Shown: one piece after another, positions 53,335 to 62,485 of the stretch | Layout of the letters: each line of letters starts with the position of its first letter | How positions within the stretch are numbered: position 1 is the first letter of the stretch | Assembly: GCF_014194695.1 (NCBI RefSeq) | Contig: NZ_JACIAH010000003.1 | Coordinates: 1 to 64,000, forward strand | Length of the DNA: 64,000 bases | Direction of reading: 5' to 3' | From: Rhizobium sp. BK399 | Lineage (GTDB): Bacteria; Pseudomonadota; Alphaproteobacteria; Rhizobiales; Rhizobiaceae | Notes under the pieces: model-generated | Databases searched by the model: none | Told to the model about the DNA's origin: nothing | What the model saw: only the letters and a program-made list of their open reading frames with translations | Position numbers and translations under genes: made by a program

Positions 53335-53592
53335 TCACACGGCCTTGATGGGCGCGCAGCCCTCGGCCTTCAGAACGCGCTTTGTCGACGCGGGGTATTT
53401 GGCAAGCTTGGCAGCCGGACGCACCGGGCGGCGTACGAGTTCGCCGCCGCAATTCGGGCAGACTCCGCCGAGGACGTCCGCGACACAATCGGCGCAGAAT
53501 GTGCACTCGAATGTGCAGATCATCGCCTCGGAACTGTCAGGCGGCAGGTCCTTGTCGCAGCATTCACAATTGGGGCGCAGCTCCAGCATCAT
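53335..53592 (-). CDS. DUF1272 cysteine-rich protein in the urease operon
   Basis: The 85-residue protein has eight cysteines in zinc-ribbon-like pairs ([29 protein letters not shown]), followed by a basic tail. DUF1272 has no assigned function. It stands between ureA and ureB, where rhizobial urease operons carry an ORF of about 83 codons. A nickel or zinc handling role is an inference. Confidence 0.85.
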   Translation of the reverse strand: MMLELRPNCECCDKDLPPDSSEAMICTFECTFCADCVADVLGGVCPNCGGELVRRPVRPAAKLAKYPASTKRVLKAEGCAPIKAV

Positions 53593-53596
53593 GACC

Positions 53597-53899
53597 TCAG
53601 CGGATCGGTTCGTGGACGGTCACAAGCTTGGTGCCGTCGGGAAAGGTCGCCTCGACCTGGACGTCATGGATCATCTCCGCGATACCTTCCATGACCTGGT
53701 GACGGCCGATGACATGGGCGCCGGCTTCCATCAGTTCGGCGACCGGACGACCGTCACGCGCGCCCTCGACCACGAAATCGGTAATCAGCGCGATCGCTTC
53801 GGGATGGTTAAGCTTGACGCCCCGCTCCAGCCGCCGCCGCGCTACCATCGCCGCCATGGAAATCAACAGCTTGTCTTTTTCTCTCGGTGTGAGGTTCAT
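53597..53899 (-). CDS. ureA: Urease gamma subunit UreA
   Basis: A 100-residue structural subunit: [20 protein letters not shown], then [20 protein letters not shown] and the end [16 protein letters not shown]. First of the structural genes, 20 bases after ureD. Confidence 0.96.
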   Translation of the reverse strand: MNLTPREKDKLLISMAAMVARRRLERGVKLNHPEAIALITDFVVEGARDGRPVAELMEAGAHVIGRHQVMEGIAEMIHDVQVEATFPDGTKLVTVHEPIR

Positions 53900-53919
53900 C
53901 GTGCATCCATCTGCTTGAA

Positions 53920-54741
53920 CTAGAGATTCCAGACTTTCGGTACCGGCGCTCCGTTGCGCAAGGTCGAAATGATCGGGATCAGGATTTTTCTCAGGGCGAA
54001 GCCATCGGGCGCCGAAAGGCGCACGACGAGCTTGCCGGCCCAGCTGCTGGCACCGCCCATATGGCCTTCGAGCAACGGCCGGACTGCGCCAAGGTAGGCT
54101 TCGGCCCGCGGCCCGACATACAGCACCGTTGCAAACGCGACCTTGCCTGACAGCACGGCATCGGCACCGGCAAACATTGCAACATTTCCCTGCAGCGCCA
54201 GGTCCTCGGCGTGGCAGAGCCGACCTGCTTTGCGAATACGCCAGCGATCCCGGAAGAGCCCCGTCTCGACAACCTCCCCCATCGCCTTGCGGCCAAGCAG
54301 GATGGCCTCGACGGCCAGGAATTCGGAATCGTCATCAAGATCGACGTCGAGTCTTCGAAACAGTGATGAGCGGTCAAAAAGAATGGTTTCCTGCGGCAGC
54401 CAATCCACCCTGGCGTTTGCGCCGACGGCAATACTAGTGTTGACCTCAGCCGTTCCCGCTGACGCCTTGTAGATCTTCTCGCAGGCCTGTGTGGTGACAT
54501 CGATGCGGGTGCCGGGGCCAGCCGCGACGCTCCAATTCATCCGGTCGCCACCGGTCAGGCCGCCCGCGGTATTGATGATGACGGCTTCCATCGAGGAATC
54601 GAACGTATTGGGAAGGCGGATTTTGGCCGCTCCCTCCTGATACAACTCTTGCAGGCGGGTCCGCCCGTCGAGCGTCTTCGCAGCCAGATGTCCGCGCCCC
54701 TCGGCCCTTTGCGGCCTTGTGGCCGCAGCAACGTTCATCAT
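53920..54741 (-). CDS. ureD: Urease accessory protein UreD
   Basis: A 273-residue UreD/UreH protein with [32 protein letters not shown] and [20 protein letters not shown]. It scaffolds UreF/UreG on apo-urease. The start at MMNVAAA is supported by an AAGGGG ribosome site; codons upstream to 54816 are not family-like. It is first in the urease operon, 72 bases after a sigma54-type promoter. Confidence 0.92.
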   Translation of the reverse strand: MMNVAAATRPQRAEGRGHLAAKTLDGRTRLQELYQEGAAKIRLPNTFDSSMEAVIINTAGGLTGGDRMNWSVAAGPGTRIDVTTQACEKIYKASAGTAEVNTSIAVGANARVDWLPQETILFDRSSLFRRLDVDLDDDSEFLAVEAILLGRKAMGEVVETGLFRDRWRIRKAGRLCHAEDLALQGNVAMFAGADAVLSGKVAFATVLYVGPRAEAYLGAVRPLLEGHMGGASSWAGKLVVRLSAPDGFALRKILIPIISTLRNGAPVPKVWNL

Positions 54742-54812
54742 TCCATCCCCTTCGAGCGCGTCGTTGGCTTGTCCCGATGTTACTCCTGGCGCCGGCCAGC
54801 GATTGACGGCAA

Positions 54813-54827
54813 GCAATTCCCGTGCCG
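54813..54827 (-). promoter_or_regulatory. Sigma54-type promoter of the urease operon
   Basis: On the minus strand CGGCACGGGAATTGC matches the sigma54 consensus TGGCACG-N4-TTGC in all but the first base, with the -24 GG and -12 GC spaced correctly, 72 bases before ureD. Confidence 0.7.
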
Positions 54828-54985
54828 TGCCAAGTTGCAGTGCGATCCGGCGCTATGACGCTGGCACGCCTCCTCAACTGCCGACAAAAGCGGCATGTGC
54901 GCAATGGACCGGCATCCGAAGCCGTAAGATGAGATCTCCGATCGGTCGCGCGAGACCTAATGATAAAGATTTGGAGGAAGCTGCA

Positions 54986-55388
54986 TTGATCCGCAGGGCG
55001 ACAAAGCAGGACATCGCCCGAATAGTCGAAATCTGCGCCGGCGTTTCCGAGAACGCCCTGTCCGATCCGTCCAAGGTTACGCTTGAGGACATGGTTCATC
55101 GTCAATCCCGGCATCTTTGTCTGGGAGGATGAAAGCGGTATTTGCGGCTTCTCGGCCGCGGATACGCGCAACGGCTCCATCTGGGCACTGTTCGTGGATG
55201 AGCGGCACTGCAACCGTCGCATCGGACGCGCCCTCGAGCGGGCCTGCACAACAGTGAAATCGGCGGGCTTCGACAGCATATGGCTGACGACGGATCCCGC
55301 AACGAGAGCCACGCGCCTCTATCATCGCGCCGGGTGGCGCTTGATCGGCAACCTGAAGGGCGAATTGCACTTTGAACGGAGTCTTTAA
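54986..55388 (+). pseudogene. Frameshifted GNAT acetyltransferase
   Basis: A TTG start with GGAGGA seven bases upstream opens IRRATKQDIARIVEICAGVS, and the frame runs to about 55090 (TLEDM). The rest of the GNAT fold continues one frame over: WFIVNPGIFVWEDESGICGF, then GSIWALFVDERHCNRRIGRA (acetyl-CoA loop) and ATRLYHRAGWRLIGN. The two parts together make an ordinary acetyltransferase of about 134 residues. One inserted or two missing bases near 55090-55100 break it. Pseudogene or sequence error. Confidence 0.7.
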
Positions 55389-55415
55389 CTCTGAACCATC
55401 AGTCGGACCAAGGCG

Positions 55416-56387
55416 CTAGGTAACGCGATCCGGCGGCTCTTTGCCTTCGAAGAAGGCGGTGATGTTCTCCACAACCTTCATTCCCATGGCAGTGCGGGTT
55501 TCCTCCGTTGCGCTTCCGAGATGTGGCAGCAGGACGACATTCTCCATGGCTCTCAGCGCCTCCGATACATGCGGCTCGGCTGCATAGACGTCGAGCCCGG
55601 CGCCGCGGATGACACCGTCCTTTAAGGACGCGATCAACGCCGCTTCATCGACGACATCGCCGCGAGCCGTGTTGATGAGGAACGCGCCGGGCTTCATCGA
55701 GGCTAACCGGGCAGCATTCATCAGATGTCTGTTCTCCTCGCCGCCAGGGCAGTGCAAGGAAACGAAATCGGAGAGCGCCAATACATCCTCAACTGTCGGC
55801 AGTTGTCTTGCGCCGTAGCGCGCCGCTTCCGTCGGATCGACAGGCGACCGATTGAAGAAGACGACATCCATCCCGAAGCCGAAGTGGCAACGCTGCGCGA
55901 ACGCCTTGCCGATGCGCCCGAAACCGATGATACCGACTGTCTTACCGGTGACCTTCGTCCCGATCATATGCGTCGGGCACCAGCCCTGCCACTCGCCAGC
56001 CCGGATCTGGCGCTCGCCTTCGCCACCCCTGCGAGCGACGGTGAGCAGCAGGAGCATGGCGATATCGGCCGTGCAGTCGGTCAGCACCCCGGGCGTGTTC
56101 GTCACCACGATCCCTCGCGCCTTCGCTGCACCTATGTCGATGTGATTGTAGCCTACCCCGAAATTCCCCAGGATGCGGGCACGTGGCGTCACACTATCAA
56201 AGACGGCAGCCGGCAGCCGGTCGGAGACCGTCGGCAGGACGGCGTCGTACGCGTCAAGCGCATCGCTCAGTGCCTCCCCACTCATGGCGATATCATCCGC
56301 ATTCAGCGTCGTGTCAAAACGGTCCGAGAGGATCTTTTCTACCGTTGCAGGCCAGCGACGCGTGACGAGAATGCGTGGTTTGGACAT
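55416..56387 (-). CDS. D-2-hydroxyacid dehydrogenase (glyoxylate/hydroxypyruvate reductase type)
   Basis: A 323-residue NAD(P)-dependent dehydrogenase. It has the Rossmann motif TVGIIGFGRIGKAFAQRCHF, the substrate-binding GNFGVGYNHIDI and the catalytic Arg-Glu-His set (INTARGDVVDEAAL, VYAAEPHV, LLPHLGSATEET). It likely reduces glyoxylate or hydroxypyruvate. The start MSKPRILV at 56387 is chosen; the longer frame runs into the livK terminator. Confidence 0.9.
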   Translation of the reverse strand: MSKPRILVTRRWPATVEKILSDRFDTTLNADDIAMSGEALSDALDAYDAVLPTVSDRLPAAVFDSVTPRARILGNFGVGYNHIDIGAAKARGIVVTNTPGVLTDCTADIAMLLLLTVARRGGEGERQIRAGEWQGWCPTHMIGTKVTGKTVGIIGFGRIGKAFAQRCHFGFGMDVVFFNRSPVDPTEAARYGARQLPTVEDVLALSDFVSLHCPGGEENRHLMNAARLASMKPGAFLINTARGDVVDEAALIASLKDGVIRGAGLDVYAAEPHVSEALRAMENVVLLPHLGSATEETRTAMGMKVVENITAFFEGKEPPDRVT

Positions 56388-56458
56388 GAGAACCGTTCCG
56401 ATTGCCGTGATTGACTTCCTACCCAGTAGCGCAAAAAAACGCCGAGGGCCAAACGGAA

Positions 56459-56483
56459 GAAGCCCGGTCTTGCGACCGGGCTT
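56459..56483 (-). terminator. Terminator-like hairpin after livK
   Basis: GAAGCCCGGTC-TTGC/GCAA-GACCGGGCTTC is a perfect stem of 11 bp beyond the livK stop on the minus strand. The T-run is weak. Confidence 0.65.
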
Positions 56484-56512
56484 CCAAAATCCGCACAAGC
56501 GGGGATGAACCC

Positions 56513-57637
56513 TTACTTGGCTTCCTGCGGGAAGTAGCTGTACTTGCCGTCCGGACCCTTCTTCCACTCGTACATGATGTAGCCAGGAAGCTTCGGGTCG
56601 CCCTTTTCGTCGAACGACATGTCGCCGAGAACGGTCGGGAACGGGCCCTTTGCCTTCATTGCCGCAGCAACGGCTTCAGCGTCGTTGGAACCGGCAGCCT
56701 TTGCGCCACCAGCGATCGACTGCAGCGCAGCGTAGGAGTAGAGCGTGTAAGCTTCCGGGTTGAAGCCAGCAGCCTTGAACTTCGCAACGAGGTCCTTGTT
56801 GGCCGGGTTCAGCGTCGGATCGGGGCCGAAGGTGTTCAGCGTACCGGCGACTGCGTCGCCAGCGATCGATGCCAGTTCGTTCGAAACGATACCATCACCG
56901 GAAACCAGCGTAGCCTTGAGGCCCTGGTCGGCAGCCTGACGGATGATCAGACCAGCTTCGGTGTGAAGTCCACCCCAGTAGATGATCGAGACGCCGGCTT
57001 CCTTCATCTTAGCGATGAGGGCCGAGAAGTCCTTGTCACCAACGTTGATGCCTTCGTAGACGACTTCGGTAACACCGGCAGCGTTCAGAGACTTCTTGGT
57101 TTCGTCAGCGAGACCCTGGCCGTAAGGCGTCTTGTCGTGAACGACGGCGATCTTGGCGTCCTTGAAGTGGTCAGCAAGATACTTGCCGGCGATTGCACCC
57201 TGCTGGTCGTCACGGCCGCAAGTACGGAACGTGTTCCAGAGACCGCGCTCGGTGAACTTCGGGTTCGTAGCAGCCGGGGTGATTTCGAGCATGCCGTTTT
57301 CAGCGTAGACTTCGGAAGCCGGGATCGAAACGCCCGAGTTGAAGTGGCCGATAACGAACTTGACGCCGTCAGCAGCGAACTTGTTCGCAACCGAGATGCC
57401 CTGCTTCGGGTCGGAGACGTCGTCGCCGAGTACGACCTTGATCTGCTCGCCGTTGATGCCGCCGGCAGCGTTGATGTCAGCGGCCGCCTGCTCTGCGCCC
57501 TTCTGGAGCTGAGCCCCGAACGCAGCGTTCGGGCCGGTCAGCGGACCAGCAACGCCAACGATGATGTCGGCCCATGCGTTGCCGCTGAAGGCGACCATCG
57601 CCGTCAGAGCTACAGCCGACAGGAGAGACTTTTTCAT
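56513..57637 (-). CDS. livK: Branched-chain amino acid binding protein LivK
   Basis: A 374-residue periplasmic binding protein with a signal peptide (about 1-23, cleavage after NAWA). The type I fold begins [20 protein letters not shown] and continues [20 protein letters not shown] and [20 protein letters not shown]. It delivers leucine/isoleucine/valine or related amino acids to LivHM. It is separated from livF by the DUF6867 gene and has its own promoter region (57638-57756). Confidence 0.92.
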   Translation of the reverse strand: MKKSLLSAVALTAMVAFSGNAWADIIVGVAGPLTGPNAAFGAQLQKGAEQAAADINAAGGINGEQIKVVLGDDVSDPKQGISVANKFAADGVKFVIGHFNSGVSIPASEVYAENGMLEITPAATNPKFTERGLWNTFRTCGRDDQQGAIAGKYLADHFKDAKIAVVHDKTPYGQGLADETKKSLNAAGVTEVVYEGINVGDKDFSALIAKMKEAGVSIIYWGGLHTEAGLIIRQAADQGLKATLVSGDGIVSNELASIAGDAVAGTLNTFGPDPTLNPANKDLVAKFKAAGFNPEAYTLYSYAALQSIAGGAKAAGSNDAEAVAAAMKAKGPFPTVLGDMSFDEKGDPKLPGYIMYEWKKGPDGKYSYFPQEAK

Positions 57638-57756
57638 TCTATTACTCCCAATTTTTTAGCGGGTTCTGTTCCACCACCCAGCGCATTACCCACTTTACTG
57701 CGCCAGGAAACTTGTTCCACTCGAAGGGGCAATCTGTCCCTAGATTCAACCGGCTG

Positions 57757-58110
57757 TCAATGTTTTGCCTTCCAGGAGAAGGGGGAAGTCTTTTCGTATA
57801 GCCAGTAGTAGTTGTTGACCATCTGGTTGGTCCGGCGATAGCGATAGCCGGCCGTCGAGAAGATCGAGAGAAGGACGAGGTCGATCACATAGTAAAAGAG
57901 GCTGAGGACCGGTCCATCAAACAGTGCGTGATGCAGAAACTGCATCGCAGCGGCGAGCAGAACCGTGTAGGCGATCACCAGCGGATAGTCGCTCCAGCTG
58001 TCCGCCGCAGCCTTGCCTGCTCGCCAAGCGGTCCAGAATCCGATCAGCACGACGAAAAGCCGAATGGCACTGCGAACGCCGGTATCGCCCTCAAAGAAAA
58101 GTCCCTGCAT
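57757..58110 (-). CDS. DUF6867 membrane protein in the liv cluster
   Basis: A 117-residue protein with three or four membrane helices (LFVVLIGFWTAWRAG, LVIAYTVLLAAAMQFLHH, SLFYYVIDLVLLSIFS) and a C-terminal YRRTNQMVNNYYWLYEKTSP motif. It follows livF by 24 bases. Such genes recur beside liv transporters in rhizobia; function unknown. Confidence 0.8.
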   Translation of the reverse strand: MQGLFFEGDTGVRSAIRLFVVLIGFWTAWRAGKAAADSWSDYPLVIAYTVLLAAAMQFLHHALFDGPVLSLFYYVIDLVLLSIFSTAGYRYRRTNQMVNNYYWLYEKTSPFSWKAKH

Positions 58111-58134
58111 ATCAAAGTCTCCCCTTCGTCATGC

Positions 58135-58863
58135 TCAATGCCGTCCGCCTTCGAGATAGGCGGCACGCACTTCCGGATTCGCCAGCAGTTCCGCGCCGGA
58201 ACCGCTCATGGTCACTTTGCCGTTGACCATGACATAAGCACGGTCGGACAGGCGAAGTGCCGCGAAGGCGTTCTGCTCTACGAGGAAGACAGTGAGCCCC
58301 TCCTCCTTGTTCAACTTCTTGATCGCCTCGAAAATGCCCTTGACGATCAGCGGCGCGAGACCGAGTGACGGTTCGTCGAGAAGCAGCAGTTTCGGACGCG
58401 CCATCAGCGCGCGACCGATCGACAGCATCTGCTGCTCGCCGCCAGACAGCGTGCCGCCGCGCTGGGTCTGGCGTTCCTTCAACCGCGGGAACATCGTAAA
58501 GACCTTTTCGACGTCCTCGTTGAAGTACTTCAGGTTATCCAGGCCGGCACCCATCTGGAGGTTTTCCATGACGGTCATGCGCGGGAATATCCGACGTCCT
58601 TCGGGCGACTGCGCGATGCGAAGCCGGGCGATCTCGTGTGTCGGCATACGCGTGATGTCGCGACCGTCGAAAACCACCGAACCGTTGCGCGCCTGCGGGC
58701 TGCCGCAAATTGTCATCATCAACGTCGACTTGCCGGCACCGTTGGCGCCGATCAAGCTGACGATCTCGCCGCGATGGACTTCGACATCGATTCCGGCCAG
58801 AGCCCGAATGTTGCCGTAATAGGTTTCGACGCCCTGGACTTTGAGAAGTGGCTGACCAGTCAT
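58135..58863 (-). CDS. livF: Branched-chain amino acid ABC ATPase LivF
   Basis: A 242-residue ATPase: Walker A GANGAGKSTL, signature LSGGEQQMLSIGRALMARPK, Walker B LLLLDEPSLGLAP, and VEQNAFAAL with Gln before the usual His position, as in LivF. It starts immediately after livG with a 1-base overlap. Confidence 0.95.
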   Translation of the reverse strand: MTGQPLLKVQGVETYYGNIRALAGIDVEVHRGEIVSLIGANGAGKSTLMMTICGSPQARNGSVVFDGRDITRMPTHEIARLRIAQSPEGRRIFPRMTVMENLQMGAGLDNLKYFNEDVEKVFTMFPRLKERQTQRGGTLSGGEQQMLSIGRALMARPKLLLLDEPSLGLAPLIVKGIFEAIKKLNKEEGLTVFLVEQNAFAALRLSDRAYVMVNGKVTMSGSGAELLANPEVRAAYLEGGRH

Positions 58864-59741
58864 CAGTGCGAGCCTCCTTCGAGGTTCTCTACGGCTGCAA
58901 TCACTTCTTCCACTTCCTCGTCTTCGACGCCGAGATAGGCTGCGATAACCTTCGGGTCATTCTTCACCTCATCAGGCGTGCCGTCGGAGATCTTCTGGCC
59001 ATATTCCAGAACGACGACATGGTCGGAAATTTCCATAACCACCGACATATCGTGTTCGATCAGAAGAATCGACGTGCCGCTGTCAGTACGAATGCTGCGC
59101 AGCAGCGCATTCAGCGCAGCCGACTCTCTTGGATTGAGTCCAGCGGCAGGCTCATCCAGGCACAGAAGTTCCGGTTCCGTGCACATTGCGCGCGCGATCT
59201 CAAGCCGGCGCTGTGCGCCGTAGGGCAGATCACCAGCCGGGTCATCGGCCCGATCCATAAGATCGGCCTTTTCAAGCCAATGGCGCGCCAGTTCGATGGC
59301 ATTCTTCGCCTCGGCCCGATACGGTCCGATGCCCACCAGCCCCATCACCGTGTAGCCGGACGCCTTCATCAACTTGTTGTGCTGGGCGACGAGCAGGTTT
59401 TCGAGAACGGTCAGGCCGGAAAACAGCCGGATGTTCTGGAAGGTACGGGCAACCCTGGCCTCTTTGGTGATCCGGAAGTCCGGAAGCCGTTCCAGCAGGA
59501 ACTCCTTGCCGCTCTTCTGCTTCAGCGTGATCATCCCCATCGTCGGCTTGTAGAAGCCTGTGATGCAGTTGAAGACCGTCGTCTTGCCGGCGCCGTTCGG
59601 GCCGATGAGCGCGGTAATGTCGCCGCGCTTGGCTTCGAACGAAAAGTCGTTGATCGCCATCAGGCCGCCGAACTTCATCGACAGGTGCTCGACCTTGAGC
59701 AAAGTATCGCTGGTCATGTTTGTTTCCTGAGGGCTCATCAA
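58863..59741 (-). CDS. livG: Branched-chain amino acid ABC ATPase LivG
   Basis: A 292-residue ATPase: Walker A GPNGAGKTTVFNCITGFYKP, signature-region LPYGAQRRLEIARAMCTEPE (YGAQ variant typical of LivG), Walker B LLCLDEPAAGLNP and IEHDMSVVM. An alternative start is MTSDTLLK at 59717. The C-terminus has an acidic tail of about 25 residues beyond the usual end. Overlaps livM by four bases. Confidence 0.95.
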   Translation of the reverse strand: MMSPQETNMTSDTLLKVEHLSMKFGGLMAINDFSFEAKRGDITALIGPNGAGKTTVFNCITGFYKPTMGMITLKQKSGKEFLLERLPDFRITKEARVARTFQNIRLFSGLTVLENLLVAQHNKLMKASGYTVMGLVGIGPYRAEAKNAIELARHWLEKADLMDRADDPAGDLPYGAQRRLEIARAMCTEPELLCLDEPAAGLNPRESAALNALLRSIRTDSGTSILLIEHDMSVVMEISDHVVVLEYGQKISDGTPDEVKNDPKVIAAYLGVEDEEVEEVIAAVENLEGGSH

Positions 59742-61132
59742 CCGTGGCCCTCCTTGGTAAAGCTGCCGGAAACTGCCTTGCGCTCCTTGAGGAAGGCCGT
59801 CGGTTCACGCGATCCCACGAAGCCACGCGGCTTGATCAACATCACAACGACCATCGCCAGACCGAACAACAGCATGCGGTAGAGCTCTGGCGTGAAGTCC
59901 GGTCCGAAAATCATCTTCAGGAAAGCCATCTCACGCAACAATTCCGTGCCGCCAACCATGACGATTGCCGCAATCGCGATGCCCGTCAGTGACCCCATGC
60001 CGCCCAGAACGACGATGGCCAGAATGACCGCCGATTCCAGGAAGACGAACGATTCCGGAGAAACAAAGCCTTGGCGAGCGGCAAAGAACGAGCCGGCGAA
60101 ACCACCGAACATCGCACCCGTCGCAAAGGCCGTGAGTTTCGTTGTCACGGTATTGATCCCAAGCGAGCGGCAGGCGATTTCGTCTTCGCGCATCGCCTCC
60201 CACGCACGGCCGATCGGCATCCGGCGCAGACGGATCGTCACATAGGCGGTCAGCATGCAAAGCGCCAAAATCAGGTAGAAAAGGAAGATCTTGTAGTAGG
60301 CCGATGAAATTGGCAGGTGGAAAAGCTTCGCAAAGCCGCCGGCACTTGCATCGAACGGAATGCCGAAAAGCGTCGCCTTCGGAATGCCCGAGATCCCAAA
60401 CGTCCCCTTGGTGAGATCCGTCCAGTTGATGATCACCAGGCGAATGATTTCACCGAAAGCCAGCGTTACGATCGCGAGATAGTCACCGCGCAGTCGCAGA
60501 ACCGGGAAGCCCAGAATGACACCCCACAGTGCAGCCAGAATACCGGACAGAGGCAGCAGCACCCAGAACGAGAGGCCGAAATAGCTGGATAGAAGCGCGT
60601 AAGAATACGCCCCAATCGCGTAGAAGGCGACGTAACCGAGATCGAGCAGGCCGGCGAGACCGACGACGATGTTCAATCCCCAGGCCAGCATCACGTAGAT
60701 CAGGATCTGGATACCAAAGTTGTCCACCCACTTCAGCGAGCCCTGTGGACCGGCAACGGCATAGATAAACACCGGATAGAGCAGCAGCGCGATGAGCGCG
60801 ATCTTCAAGAAGTGCGTGTGAAAAAAGCCCTTCTCGGTCGAGATATCAAGCTCGCCGCTACGAGCCTTCGCCAACTTGCGCGCATCGAGATGTGGCCTCA
60901 AGAAGACCACCGTCAAGAAACGACCGACGGCAGCAATTGCCACGAAGATGGCCAGGAGGCCCCAGCGCTGAACGATGATGAGTTCGTTGCTGATGTTCTG
61001 GTCGGTCTTCAGGCCGACGTAGAGCACGAACATGCCGAACGAGATGAGAGCCGCGAACAGAGCTTCTTTAATACCCTTCTGAACAAGTCCGGCGTTTGCG
61101 GACTTGTCAGCGGAACGTACAGCATTTTCCAT
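59738..61132 (-). CDS. livM: Branched-chain amino acid ABC permease LivM
   Basis: This 464-residue permease is longer than the usual ~330-420, having an N-terminal extension with extra helices (ALFAALISFGMFVLYVGLKT). The core contains LIYVMLAWGLNIVVGLAGLL with DLGYVAFYAIGAYSYALLSS, and GRAWEAMREDEIACRSLGIN. It pairs with LivH. The livH gene ends 4 bases upstream. Confidence 0.93.
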   Translation of the reverse strand: MENAVRSADKSANAGLVQKGIKEALFAALISFGMFVLYVGLKTDQNISNELIIVQRWGLLAIFVAIAAVGRFLTVVFLRPHLDARKLAKARSGELDISTEKGFFHTHFLKIALIALLLYPVFIYAVAGPQGSLKWVDNFGIQILIYVMLAWGLNIVVGLAGLLDLGYVAFYAIGAYSYALLSSYFGLSFWVLLPLSGILAALWGVILGFPVLRLRGDYLAIVTLAFGEIIRLVIINWTDLTKGTFGISGIPKATLFGIPFDASAGGFAKLFHLPISSAYYKIFLFYLILALCMLTAYVTIRLRRMPIGRAWEAMREDEIACRSLGINTVTTKLTAFATGAMFGGFAGSFFAARQGFVSPESFVFLESAVILAIVVLGGMGSLTGIAIAAIVMVGGTELLREMAFLKMIFGPDFTPELYRMLLFGLAMVVVMLIKPRGFVGSREPTAFLKERKAVSGSFTKEGHG

Positions 61133-61136
61133 GACG

Positions 61137-62039
61137 TTATACCTTCTCGACTTCCGGCCGGCCCAGGATACCTGTCGGCTTGAAGATCAGCACGAAAGCG
61201 AGGATGGCGAATGTCGCCACATCCTTGTACGCGATGGTGAAGTAAGCCGACCACAGCGACTCGATGAGACCGATCATCAGCCCGCCGAGAACAGCACCCG
61301 GCAAGGAGCCGATGCCGCCAAGAACAGCCGCGGTGAACGCCTTCACACCCGGTACGAAGCCGTCGTTGAAGTTCACGACACCATAATACATCAGATACAT
61401 CGTACCTGCGACGGCAGCGAGCGCCGCACCCATGATGAAGGTAACGGAAATCGTCTGATCGACATTGACGCCCAGCAGCGCTGCCATCTTGCGGTCCTGC
61501 TCGGTTGCGCGTTGGGCGCGCCCGAGGGACGTGTGATTGACGAGATACCAGAACACCGTCAGCAGCACGACCGTGATGAGGATGATTACGATCTGCTTCA
61601 GCGAAATCGAAATGCCCGCAACGTTGTAAACGGTGCTGACAAGCGGCGGGATCGGCTTGTTGCGCGGACCTTGCGTCACCTGAATGAAGTTCGACAGCGT
61701 GATCGACATGCCGATCGCGGTGATCAGAGGCGCGAGGCGGAAAGATCCACGCAGCGGACGATACGCAACGCGCTCGATCGTCCAGTTCCACAAGCTCGTC
61801 ATCAGCATCGCAATGAGCAGCATTACCAACAGCAGAACCGCTACCGGAAGGCCCGCGAACATGGATGTGAGAACGAGAAAGACAATAAGGCCGGCAAAGC
61901 CGCCGAGCATGAAGATATCGCCGTGGGCGAAGTTGATCATGCCGATAATGCCGTAAACCATCGTATAGCCAATAGCCACAAGGCCATAGATGGATCCAAG
62001 AGTCAGCCCATTAACGAGCTGCTGGACAAAATATTCCAT
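61137..62039 (-). CDS. livH: Branched-chain amino acid ABC permease LivH
   Basis: A 300-residue permease: QQLVNGLTLGSIYGLVAIGY, then TMVYGIIGMINFAHGDIFML and AFTAAVLGGIGSLPGAVLGG are family hallmarks. First gene of livHMGF, with a 446-base upstream region holding its promoter. Confidence 0.94.
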   Translation of the reverse strand: MEYFVQQLVNGLTLGSIYGLVAIGYTMVYGIIGMINFAHGDIFMLGGFAGLIVFLVLTSMFAGLPVAVLLLVMLLIAMLMTSLWNWTIERVAYRPLRGSFRLAPLITAIGMSITLSNFIQVTQGPRNKPIPPLVSTVYNVAGISISLKQIVIILITVVLLTVFWYLVNHTSLGRAQRATEQDRKMAALLGVNVDQTISVTFIMGAALAAVAGTMYLMYYGVVNFNDGFVPGVKAFTAAVLGGIGSLPGAVLGGLMIGLIESLWSAYFTIAYKDVATFAILAFVLIFKPTGILGRPEVEKV

Positions 62040-62485
62040 ATGTCATTTCCCCTGGATGCAAGCCAGTTCAGCCAGCATCTCTTGTTATTAGGACCTTAAA
62101 TGAGCCCTTGATTAAGGATTTCATACCGCTTTCAAACCAAAAGGGAAGTGCAAAATCGCAAAGCCCCAAAGTTCTTTGCCGTTTTGGTGAAAATGACTTT
62201 TTTGCGGTCAGGAATTCGCTTTTTTTAGCATGCTAAGCCTAAGAAAGCGCTTTTTGACTTTTAACGGCGCAAGCAACCGAAATTTTTCGCTCGGCGCCAG
62301 GCGATGCAGCATATGAAGACGACCGCAGAGATTCTTTTCCGGGAGTGCTGCGCGCATTCGATACATGATTGCACGCATTCGACGGCAACCCGTTGCGCTG
62401 ATACGATTCACATCGTCGAGGGAATTCCCTATATAAGAAAAGGCGCTCGAGGTGAGCGCAGTGCGGAAGATCCGGAAGGCGAGCA
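62040..62485. other. Divergent intergenic region, livH and cysQ promoters
   Basis: 446 bases with AT-rich blocks and no supported gene; a few overlapping frames are arginine/serine-rich and lack ribosome sites. A 12-bp palindrome at 62225-62236 is the clearest element. Confidence 0.55.
62225..62236. promoter_or_regulatory. Perfect 12-bp palindrome TTAGCATGCTAA
   Basis: The palindrome lies about 190 bases before livH and 250 before cysQ, next to a T-run and a matching AAGAAAGC/GCTTTTTT pair. A regulator site for the liv operon is plausible but no protein can be named. Confidence 0.4.

Noticed and set aside
56411..57808. A 465-codon plus-strand frame
   Set aside because: It mirrors livK on the other strand and has no recognisable domain or ribosome site.
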